A stretch of DNA of 10,146 bases, taken from CAZONU01 sp965370045. GTDB taxonomy: Bacteria; Planctomycetota; SZUA-567; JAKLDR01. Both the position numbers and the translations under genes were made by a program. The notes beneath the pieces are model-generated. The model was not told where the DNA came from. It searched no databases and was given only the letters and a program-made list of their open reading frames with translations. The stretch is taken from positions 1-10,146 of the forward strand of contig CBDUSI010000142.1 of NCBI GenBank assembly GCA_965370045.1, in the 5' to 3' direction. How positions within the stretch are numbered: the first letter of the stretch is position 1; each line of letters opens with the position of its first letter. Of this stretch, positions 1-5,944 are shown piece by piece.

Positions 1-69
1 TACCGGAAGCCCCGGGCGCAGCCCGGGGATCGGTACGTGTACCCGGAAACGCGGGAGAAGGCGCCTTAA
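1..69 (+). CDS. 3' end of an upstream gene, product unknown (partial)
   Basis: Frame 1 is open from the window edge to a TAA at 67-69 and would encode the last 22 residues of a protein, ending RYVYPETREKAP. The support is modest: the codons are strongly G/C at the third position, as in the proven genes here, and the stop is followed by sequence without that bias. The fragment is too short to assign a family. The perfect 8-bp inverted repeat at 10-28 would lie inside this coding end. If real, the gene is convergent with the CutA-adenylate kinase gene. The alternative is that all of 1-256 is intergenic. Confidence 0.35.
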   Translation, partial: YRKPRAQPGDRYVYPETREKAP

Positions 70-256
70 CATATCCGCCATCCATGGCTCAGGCTTTAGT
101 CGCCATCGGTGGCGACGGCTCGCTTGAAGTCGCTCGCCGCTCCGGGCCGGCCCGCTCCTCTGGAGCGGTGCGTCCCTCCGCCGATTCCGCCGGCGTGTCC
201 CGTGTGGTGAAAAAGCGGTTGCCCCAGGCGCGCGACGGTCCCTAGCAGATCGCCTA
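70..256. other. intergenic stretch with short hairpins
   Basis: I see no convincing gene here. Two perfect short inverted repeats are present: GTCGCCA/TGGCGAC with a 4-nt loop (99-116) and CCGCTCC/GGAGCGG with a 3-nt loop (152-168). Neither is followed by a T tract on either strand, so they are not classic intrinsic terminators, although they lie where transcripts from the convergent neighbours should end. A minus-strand run of five T residues occurs at about 210-215, but no good stem precedes it. No tRNA-like cloverleaf was found by eye. Confidence 0.4.
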
Positions 257-1366
257 CTACTTTTCCAGCTGCTTGCAGAGCTGCCTGGTGACCTCGCCGG
301 CGCGCAGCGAACCATCCACCGGATGCAGCTTGTCCCGATAGAAGCGCAAGAGCTCCCGCGTCTTGGAGTTGTACTCCTCCAGGCGGGTCAGCACGTTCCT
401 GGGCTTGTCATCTTCACGTTGATAAAGCATCCCCCCGCAGCTGTCGCACAAGCCCTGCACCGCCGGGGGGCGATCCGGGCCGTAGCTGTCTCCGCAGTCG
501 CAGTAGAAGCGCTTGGTCAGCCGGCTGATCAGCACCTCCTGCGGGGCGTTGAGGTAGAAGACGTGGTCCATCTGCTCGCTCTCGGCCAGGCTCTCGGCCT
601 GGGCCAGGGTGCGCGGGAAGCCGTCCAGAATGTAGCCGGTCTCCTTGACCTCGCCGAGCTCCTTCTTGACCATGATGTTGGTGGTCCCGTCGGGCACCAG
701 CTTGCCGGCGATGGTGTACTTGCGAACCTCCTTGCCCAGGTCGGTGCCGCCACGGACGGCCTTGAGGAAGAGATCGCCGGTGGAAATGTGCTTGAGCCCG
801 TAGCGCTTGGCCAGCATCTTGGCCTGGGTGCCCTTGCCGACCCCCGGGGGACCTAACAGAATAACTTTCATCATGCCGACCCGCTCGCGGACCTCCTCGT
901 CCGGGGCGGGCAGGTCGCCCGCGGGGGCGGGTTTCGCGGCCTTGGCGGGGGCGGTCGCGGGCTTGGGCGCGGCCGCCACCTTGCCGGGAGCCAGCGCCGC
1001 CGCGGTGACCTCCTGGCGGCTGGCGAACGGCGGCATGCCCCTCATGGCCTCCCCGCCGACGCGGGGGTCGCCGCAAACCCAGGCCAGGTAGTCGGGGTTG
1101 CCGCCCTCGACCGTAAGGGCCACCACCTCGGGCACCTGGTAGGGGTGAACCTCCTTGACCTTCTCGACCACGGTGTCCACCAGCTCGGCGGCGCACTTGA
1201 TGATCAGCAGCGACTCCTGGGCGGTTTCCAGCTGGCCCTCCCACCAGTAGCGGCTCTCGACGCCGGGCACGACGCTCACGCAGGCGCAGACCCGCTGGCT
1301 CAAGAGGTGGCTGGCGATCTCGTTGGCCCGCTCGGGCGGGCAGGTTACGAAGATTATCTTTACCAT
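257..1366 (-). CDS. CutA1-adenylate kinase fusion protein
   Basis: This 369-aa protein has two domains. Residues 1 to about 103 match CutA1, a small trimeric protein linked to divalent-metal tolerance, with the typical CACVSVVPGVESRYWWEG and HPYQVPE segments. Residues 104 to about 165 are an Ala/Pro/Lys-rich linker. Residues 166-369 are a full adenylate kinase, which catalyses ATP + AMP to 2 ADP: P-loop GPPGVGKGT (172-180), DGFPRT (248-253), a LID with four Cys (289, 291, 307, 310) and the DDKPRNVLTRLEEY helix. The start at 1366 is chosen because the CutA homology begins there and GGAG lies just upstream; in-frame codons farther upstream lie across or before the promoter. Met166 (871) could start adenylate kinase alone, but no SD precedes it. 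The frame is continuous and ends in tandem TAG TAG. Domain identity is sure; the benefit of fusing them is unknown. Confidence 0.93.
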   Translation of the reverse strand: MVKIIFVTCPPERANEIASHLLSQRVCACVSVVPGVESRYWWEGQLETAQESLLIIKCAAELVDTVVEKVKEVHPYQVPEVVALTVEGGNPDYLAWVCGDPRVGGEAMRGMPPFASRQEVTAAALAPGKVAAAPKPATAPAKAAKPAPAGDLPAPDEEVRERVGMMKVILLGPPGVGKGTQAKMLAKRYGLKHISTGDLFLKAVRGGTDLGKEVRKYTIAGKLVPDGTTNIMVKKELGEVKETGYILDGFPRTLAQAESLAESEQMDHVFYLNAPQEVLISRLTKRFYCDCGDSYGPDRPPAVQGLCDSCGGMLYQREDDKPRNVLTRLEEYNSKTRELLRFYRDKLHPVDGSLRAGEVTRQLCKQLEK

Positions 1367-1411
1367 CGGCTTCTCCGGTCGTGGCGTTCGGCGCCTCCGG
1401 CCGACGAGGGG

Positions 1412-1440
1412 AGTATAGGGCGGTAGCCCCGGGGTGTCAA
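1412..1440 (-). promoter_or_regulatory. sigma70-type promoter of the cutA-adk fusion gene
   Basis: On the minus strand a perfect -35 box TTGACA (1435-1440) is followed after exactly 17 bp by TATACT (1412-1417), 5 of 6 matches to the -10 consensus. Transcription would start near 1405, leaving a leader of roughly 39 nt with the GGAG ribosome site. The spacer contains the palindrome CCCCGGGG. In DNA this GC-rich such a match is very unlikely by chance and implies strong constitutive expression, as expected for adenylate kinase. Confidence 0.85.
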
Positions 1441-1449
1441 AGGCAGGTC

Positions 1450-1488
1450 GGACCGGCGCGCCGGAGCCGCCCCCCGGACCGGTGCGCG
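1450..1488. repeat. direct repeats and palindrome between divergent genes
   Basis: GGACCGG followed by YGCGC occurs twice in the same orientation, starting at 1450 and 1476, 26 bp apart. The first copy overlaps a perfect 12-bp palindrome CCGGCGCGCCGG (1453-1464). The block lies just upstream of the -35 box of the cutA-adk promoter and in the leader region of the divergent mttB-like gene, a usual place for an operator. In GC-rich DNA such patterns also arise by chance. Confidence 0.3.
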
Positions 1489-1517
1489 CTGCCAATGAAG
1501 CCAGTCCAGTTGTATCC

Positions 1518-1545
1518 TTGCCGACCGCGGCCCCCTCACTAAACT
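1518..1545 (+). promoter_or_regulatory. possible promoter of the mttB-like gene
   Basis: TTGCCG (1518-1523) and TAAACT (1540-1545) are 16 bp apart; each matches 4 of 6 consensus positions. The position, about 40 bp before the chosen start codon at 1585, is suitable. This is the best candidate on the plus strand of the divergent region but is much weaker than the opposing promoter. Confidence 0.3.
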
Positions 1546-1584
1546 GGCCGCATGGACCGTACCACTTTGATGGAGGGCTGGGTT

Positions 1585-3039
1585 ATGAGCGCAAAATCGA
1601 CCGATCTCCGCCTGGGAATGCGCCTTCAGGTGCTGGACGAACAGCAGATCGAGGACATCCACCTGGCCAGCCTGGAAATCCTCTCGCGCACCGGCATCGT
1701 CCTGGAGCACGAGGGCGTCCGCAAGCTCCTGGCCGGGCGGGGCGCGGCGGTCACCGGCGACCGGGTGCGCATCCCACCCGCTCTGGTCAAGGAGGCCCTG
1801 GCGGCCGCGCCGGAGCGGGTGCTGCTCTACAACCGCAAGGCCGAGCCCGCCGTGGACCTGGGCGCGGACCGCACCTGGTTCGGCACCGGTTCGGACACGC
1901 CCACCTACGTCGACCCCGAGACTGGCGAGCTCAAGACCACGGATCGCGACTCGATCAGGACCATCGCCCGGCTCTGCGACGCGCTGCCCAACATGGACTT
2001 CGTGATGTCCATGGGCATCGCCCAGGAGCGCCCGGGGACCAGCTCCTTCGTCCACCAGTACGCGGCCCTGCAGGAGGGCACCACCAAGCCCATCGTCTTC
2101 ACCGCCCAGGGCCGGAAGGACATCGCGCCCATCTACGAGATCGCCCTGGCGACGGCCGGCGGCGACGCCGACCTCCTCCGCGTGCAGCCGCGCTGCCTGC
2201 TCTACACCGAGCCGGTCAGCCCGCTGGTCTACACCCGCGACGCCATGGAGATGATCCTCTTCTGCGCCGAGAAGTCGCTTCCGGTGACCGTGCCCAGCGG
2301 GATGATGGCCGGGGCCACCGGGCCGGTGACTCTGGCGGGGTCGCTGGCCCTGGCCAATGCCGAGACCCTGGCGGCCCTGACGATTCTGCAGTCGGCCGCG
2401 CCCGGCTCGCCCTACGTCTACGGCGGCAACGTTTCGGTGATGGACATGCGCACCAGCCTGTTCACCTATGGCGCACCCGAGTTCCACCTGGCCTTCGCGG
2501 CCTTCGCGGCCCTCGGCCACCACTACGGGCTGCCGGTCTGGGGACTGGCCGGGGCCAGCGACGCCAAGAGTCTCGACGGCCAGGCCGCCGCCGAGGCCGC
2601 CTACGAGATACTGCTGGCGCGCCTCTCCGGCAACAACCTGGTCCACGACGTGGGATACCTCAACACCGGGCTGACCGCCTGCATGGAGCTCATCGTCCTC
2701 TGCGACGAGGTCATCGAGTACACCAACCACATCGCCCGGGGCATCGAGGTCAACCAGCGCACCCTGGCCCTGGACCTCATCCACGAGATCGGACCCCGCG
2801 GGAACTTCCTGGAGAGCGAGCATACCTTCGAGAACTTCCGGAAAAGCATCTGGCAGCCGCAGTTCTTCGAGCGCGACTCCTACGAGGCCTGGAAGACGGC
2901 CGGCGCCAAGACGCTGCTGGCCAAGCTCAACCAGCGGGTCAAGGACATCATGGCTAACCACCAGCCCGAGCCGCTCAGCGCCGCAGTGGAGAAGAAGGTC
3001 GCGGCCATCCTCGCCGAGCGCGAGCAACTCGACGGCTGA
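1585..3039 (+). CDS. MttB-superfamily methyltransferase (trimethylamine methyltransferase family), non-pyrrolysine
   Basis: The 484-aa product matches the MttB family throughout and has the family's usual length. These TIM-barrel enzymes move a methyl group from a quaternary or tertiary amine to a corrinoid protein. Recognisable segments are the N-terminal helix LRLQVLDEQQIEDIHLASLEILSRTGI-type region, the central GGNVSVMDMRTSLFTYGAPE stretch, and the C-terminal GNFLESEHTFENFRKS (406-421) followed by a WxPxFFxRxSYExW pattern. No in-frame TAG interrupts it, so it resembles the pyrrolysine-free members that demethylate substrates such as glycine betaine, proline betaine or carnitine; the substrate cannot be read from sequence. 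The start at 1585 is preferred over ATGs at 1552 and 1567 because GGAGG (1572-1576) lies 8 bp before it. No corrinoid protein, corrinoid-reactivating protein or transporter gene is adjacent. Confidence 0.9.
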   Translation: MSAKSTDLRLGMRLQVLDEQQIEDIHLASLEILSRTGIVLEHEGVRKLLAGRGAAVTGDRVRIPPALVKEALAAAPERVLLYNRKAEPAVDLGADRTWFGTGSDTPTYVDPETGELKTTDRDSIRTIARLCDALPNMDFVMSMGIAQERPGTSSFVHQYAALQEGTTKPIVFTAQGRKDIAPIYEIALATAGGDADLLRVQPRCLLYTEPVSPLVYTRDAMEMILFCAEKSLPVTVPSGMMAGATGPVTLAGSLALANAETLAALTILQSAAPGSPYVYGGNVSVMDMRTSLFTYGAPEFHLAFAAFAALGHHYGLPVWGLAGASDAKSLDGQAAAEAAYEILLARLSGNNLVHDVGYLNTGLTACMELIVLCDEVIEYTNHIARGIEVNQRTLALDLIHEIGPRGNFLESEHTFENFRKSIWQPQFFERDSYEAWKTAGAKTLLAKLNQRVKDIMANHQPEPLSAAVEKKVAAILAEREQLDG

Positions 3040-3076
3040 AAACGCCGCAGGCAGTCTATAGAGCCGCCGAGCGCGC

Positions 3077-3109
3077 CTAGCAGTCCGTTGAAAAATGGAG
3101 CAGTCGTGA
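3077..3109 (+). repeat. left terminal inverted repeat of the MITE
   Basis: The outer 22 nt match the reverse complement of the right end (3330-3351) at 21 positions, the difference being T at 3084 against G. The shared core is CCGTTGAAAAATGG. The match continues to 3109 with one more substitution and one extra base. Confidence 0.85.
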
Positions 3110-3144
3110 TTGGGGGCAGAATGGTTCAGATTCGAGCAGGGGTT

Positions 3145-3174
3145 CCGAAGTCGATGCCTGAGCATCGTCTTCGG
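3145..3174. repeat. long hairpin inside the MITE
   Basis: CCGAAG (3145-3150), a T, then CGATGC (3152-3157) pair across a CTGA loop with GCATCG (3162-3167), a T, and CTTCGG (3169-3174). This gives a 12-bp stem with a single T-T mismatch. A second hairpin (3262-3278) reuses the CGATGCC arm with an AGA loop. Such folds are common in MITE and REP-like elements and would also form in RNA. Confidence 0.75.
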
Positions 3175-3319
3175 GTTCTCGACGAAGGAGATGGGCCGTT
3201 ATGTCCCAACCCGAAGGGCGACAGGCGGTCCCGTCGCGCTGCTTCGTTCTCGGGATTCGCACGATGCCAGAGGCATCGCACTTACCCTCGGGCCTCGCAT
3301 CGCTCGGGAGCGCCTGTCG

Positions 3320-3351
3320 TCACGACGCCCCATTTTTCAACGGCCTGCTAG
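3320..3351 (-). repeat. right terminal inverted repeat of the MITE
   Basis: This is the inverted partner of 3077-3109 and ends in CTAG at 3348-3351. It carries the same CCGTTGAAAAATGG core on the minus strand. Coding-like sequence of the cyclase operon begins about 48 bp farther on, so the element now forms the immediate upstream region of that operon. Confidence 0.85.
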
Positions 3352-3398
3352 CGTTTTCGGCTTGCCCGCCGCGCGCCGTGCGGCTATCGTTTCTGGCA

Positions 3399-5432
3399 AT
3401 GGGAAAGAAGGACAGCGCCCGCGACAGCTCCGTCCTGAGGCCGGTGGCCGGGGGCGCGGCGCTCAAGTTCCTGGAGCGCCACCGCCTGCTGCGTGCCGCC
3501 CTTATCGGCCTGTGCGCATTCCTGGCCGCGATGGGGCTGCTCTGGTCCGGGCGGCTGGACGAAACCGAGTTGGCCAGCTACGACGCGCGGGTGCGTTCCG
3601 GTGCGCCCGGCGGACGCAGCGAACTCGTGGAGATAGTCACCTACGACGAACTCAGCGTCCAGCGCTTCACGAAGTTGCTCGATGACCGCCGCTTCGCCGA
3701 GTGGCCCAGGACGGTACATGCCGACCTGGTGAACTTCATCGCCCGCGGCAAGCCACGGGTGATCGTGATCGACCTGCTCTTCACCGGCGGCGTCGGCGAG
3801 GGCGCCGAGACTCAGGATCTGGTGGAGGCCTGCCGGGAGGCCGGGAACGTGATCCTGGCCTGCAACCTCAAGCCGGTTCGCAAGAAGCAGCGCGTGGCCG
3901 GTGAGTTCGAGATCCTGCCCGACGCCGAGAGCGCACGGCTCTCTCTCGGGAAGGCCCGCCTAGGGCTGACTGAGGCGCACGAGTCCACTTGGCCGCTCAA
4001 GGAACTGCGAGGGGCCGCCCGCGGCCTGGGCTCCGTCAACCTGGAAGTGGACCAGGACAAGATCACCCGGGCGGTCAGCCCCGCGTTCAACTACGGCGGC
4101 CGGTCCTGGCCCACGCTCTCGATGGCCGCCGCCGCGGCTTACCTGGGCGAGAAGCCGGAGTTGAAGCCCGGGCTGCTCCGCCTCGGCGGGCGCGGGTTTC
4201 AGCTCGACGCCGGGGGGCGCCGGACGGTCTTCTGGTACGGTCCCAGCGTCGGCCTGGAGGAGAGCCAAACCGCCCGCTACCGCGGGACCTCGGCCGGCTG
4301 GCTGCTGGACAGCGCCCGCAAGGGCAAGAACCTGGACGCCCCGGAGAGGCTCTTCAAGGACAAGATCGTGCTCATCGGCTGCAGCGCGGCCGGCACCCAC
4401 GAGTTCCGGCTCACGTCGGTGGGACGGGAGCCCGGCATGTACATCCACGCCGCGGCCATCGAGAACCTGGTCCGGGGAGAGAGCGTGCGCCGGGCCGGCG
4501 GGCTCTGGACCGCGGTCATCGCGCTGGCGCTGGCCATGCTGGTGGCCCTGGCCTTCCCGGGCCGCGGCTGGCAGGCCGCGCTGCGCGGCACGGGGGCTTA
4601 CGTCCTGCTGGCCGGCGGGTATCTGGCCGGCGCCTACCTGCTCTATTCGCGACTGCACCTCTGGATCGCCCTGATCGCGCCGCAGATCGGCGCCGGGCTG
4701 TCTTTCGGGGGCTCACTGCTGGCCGGCTACCTGGTGGAGGGCCGCCAGGTGCGCCGCTTCCGGCGGGCCTTCTCGCGGTTCCTCTCGCCCGAGGTGCTGG
4801 CCGAGGTCTCCAAGAACCTCGACGACCTGCGCCCGGGGATGGGCCGCCGCCGTGAGATCACCATGATGTTCTGCGACGTGCGCGGCTTCACGCCGATGAG
4901 CGAGAAGCTGGAGCCCGAGCAGGTGGTCGAGCTCCTGGACGTGTATCTGGCGGCCATGACCGACGCTATAATGGGCACCGGCGGGACCTTGTCAAAATAT
5001 CTGGGCGACGGGATAATGGCCTTCTGGGGAGCGCCCCAGGCGGTGCCCGACCACGCCGAGCGCACCGCCCGCGCGGCGCTGGCCATGGTCACGGCCCAGG
5101 AGGAGCTCAAGGTGCGTTTGGCCGCCGAGGGCAAGCCGGTTTTCGACATCGGCATCGGCCTGCACACCGGCCCGGCGGTGGTCGGCACGGTGGGCTCGGA
5201 CCGGCGCATGGAGTACACGGCCATCGGCGACACGGTAAATTTGGCCAGCCGGGTGGAGCAACTCACCAAGGAGTTCGGGGTGCGCATAGTGGTCACCGCC
5301 GATTTCGCCAGAGGTCTGCGCGATAAGTTCGAATTCGAGGAGCTGGGCTCCGTCAGGGTGAAGGGGCGCAGCGCCGAGGTCCGGGTTCTGGAGTTGAAAG
5401 CAGTCAAGGAAGGTCTGGAGGATTCGCAATGA
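3399..5432 (+). CDS. CHASE2-domain membrane adenylate/guanylate cyclase
   Basis: This 677-aa inner-membrane sensor cyclase has TM1 at about 32-50, an extracytoplasmic CHASE2 domain at about 54-359 (including GCSAAGTHEFR and the IHAAAIENLVRG end typical of CHASE2), three more membrane segments (about 369-387, 398-417, 421-446), and a class III cyclase domain from about 480. Catalytic residues are all present: metal-binding Asp493 (FCDVRGF) and Asp537 (KYLGDG), base-recognition Lys533 and Asp611 (AIGDTVNLASR), and transition-state Asn614 and Arg618. The Lys/Asp pair favours ATP and cAMP formation. The open frame extends upstream to 3201, but that part runs through the MITE and is not conserved-looking, so ATG 3399 is preferred. 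It has no clear SD; TTGCCC (3362-3367) and TATCGT (3385-3390) could place the transcript start at about 3397, giving a leaderless mRNA (speculative). Its stop overlaps the next start. Confidence 0.92.
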   Translation: MGKKDSARDSSVLRPVAGGAALKFLERHRLLRAALIGLCAFLAAMGLLWSGRLDETELASYDARVRSGAPGGRSELVEIVTYDELSVQRFTKLLDDRRFAEWPRTVHADLVNFIARGKPRVIVIDLLFTGGVGEGAETQDLVEACREAGNVILACNLKPVRKKQRVAGEFEILPDAESARLSLGKARLGLTEAHESTWPLKELRGAARGLGSVNLEVDQDKITRAVSPAFNYGGRSWPTLSMAAAAAYLGEKPELKPGLLRLGGRGFQLDAGGRRTVFWYGPSVGLEESQTARYRGTSAGWLLDSARKGKNLDAPERLFKDKIVLIGCSAAGTHEFRLTSVGREPGMYIHAAAIENLVRGESVRRAGGLWTAVIALALAMLVALAFPGRGWQAALRGTGAYVLLAGGYLAGAYLLYSRLHLWIALIAPQIGAGLSFGGSLLAGYLVEGRQVRRFRRAFSRFLSPEVLAEVSKNLDDLRPGMGRRREITMMFCDVRGFTPMSEKLEPEQVVELLDVYLAAMTDAIMGTGGTLSKYLGDGIMAFWGAPQAVPDHAERTARAALAMVTAQEELKVRLAAEGKPVFDIGIGLHTGPAVVGTVGSDRRMEYTAIGDTVNLASRVEQLTKEFGVRIVVTADFARGLRDKFEFEELGSVRVKGRSAEVRVLELKAVKEGLEDSQ

Positions 5433-5944
5433 AACTTCGCAAAGTGCCGCGGGCCGTGCTGGTCGCCATGGCGGTGGTGGCCGCCGCGGTGGCGGGCGCG
5501 CTGGCCGAGACGGTCTACGTCAAGGTCAGGAACACCCGCATGGTCGACAAGCCCGACACCTACAAGGGCAAGCTGGTCAAGCGGCTCTACCACCGGGAGA
5601 AGCTCGAACGCCTGAAGAAGGGCAAGAAGTGGGACAAGGTCAAAAGCGGAGACAAGACCGGCTACGTCCGCAGCCGCGACCTGGCCCGCAAGCGCCCCGC
5701 GGACGTCAGGAAGCAGGGCTCCGGCTGGAAGTGGCTGCCGGGCAGCAAGGATCCGACCTTCACCGCCGGCACCCGGGCGCTGGGCCCGCTGGGCAAGGAA
5801 TACACCAAGAAGAACAACCTCGAGAAGGGCCGCAAGGTCGTCGAGGAGCGCATGGACAAGATGAAGCTGGACCTCGATAAGCTGGAGAAGTTCCAGCGCG
5901 AGGGCCGGGTCGGCGACTTCGCCGGAGAGGAGGAGCAGAAATGA
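5429..5944 (+). CDS. exported SH3-like domain protein with charged C-terminal region
   Basis: The 171-aa product starts with a classic signal peptide (basic MKLRK, an Ala/Val core, cleavage likely after AGALA at residue 26). Residues 27 to about 88 look like a bacterial SH3 domain, a small fold that often binds cell-wall peptides or metals, ending GYVRSRDLA. The remainder is highly charged, with a probable helical or coiled-coil segment at about 130-160 (repeated Lys/Glu/Leu). The start is well set: GGAGG at 5417-5421 lies 7 bp upstream. ATG overlaps the cyclase stop by 4 bp and its own stop overlaps the next start by 4 bp, so translation is probably coupled through all three genes. The ligand is unknown. 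It may act with the M48 lipoprotein or feed a signal to the CHASE2 domain, both inferred only from position. Confidence 0.85.
   Translation: MKLRKVPRAVLVAMAVVAAAVAGALAETVYVKVRNTRMVDKPDTYKGKLVKRLYHREKLERLKKGKKWDKVKSGDKTGYVRSRDLARKRPADVRKQGSGWKWLPGSKDPTFTAGTRALGPLGKEYTKKNNLEKGRKVVEERMDKMKLDLDKLEKFQREGRVGDFAGEEEQK

Larger units (their letters stand above)
3077..3351. mobile_element. MITE-like non-autonomous insertion element
   Basis: This 275-bp block is bounded by long terminal inverted repeats and holds no transposase. It fills most of the 359-bp gap between the mttB-like and cyclase genes. Both ends read CTAGCAG inward from the tip. CTAG is a palindrome and might be a 4-bp target duplication, in which case the element proper is 3081-3347; a YTAR target of this kind is known for IS5-type elements, but the family assignment here is a guess. 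The interior is rich in inverted repeats: a 12-bp stem with one T-T mismatch (3145-3174) and a 7-bp stem (3262-3278), both built on the same CGATGC arm. Short open frames cross it in several directions but none resembles a protein. Confidence 0.8.

Noticed and set aside
3..245. Open frame across the left intergenic region, containing ALVAIGGDGSL, which resembles the phosphofructokinase GGDGS segment
   Set aside because: Only these few residues match, the flanking residues do not continue the family pattern in any frame, and third-position G/C bias is weak. The motif sequence coincides with the hairpin at 99-116. A decayed gene remnant cannot be excluded but is not supported.
242..248. CTAGCAG near the end of the cutA-adk gene as a second MITE end
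   Set aside because: Only 7 nt match the element tip and the CCGTTGAAAAATGG core does not follow.
869..871. Separate adenylate kinase gene starting at the internal Met-Met
   Set aside because: No Shine-Dalgarno sequence or promoter precedes it, and the frame is continuous with the CutA domain. A minor internal start remains possible.
1367..1584. Cobalamin riboswitch upstream of the mttB-like gene
   Set aside because: The region is too short and I see no B12-box-like conserved core.
1360..3165. Long open frame on the minus strand antisense to the mttB-like gene
   Set aside because: It is a by-product of high GC content; its residues show no family resemblance, and the opposite strand encodes a clear full-length enzyme.
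3077..3398. Small proteins encoded within the MITE, and an N-terminal extension of the cyclase beginning at 3201
   Set aside because: The frames simply cross the element and end in its repeats; they have no signal peptide, motif or ribosome site. The cyclase homology and its first membrane segment begin only after 3399.
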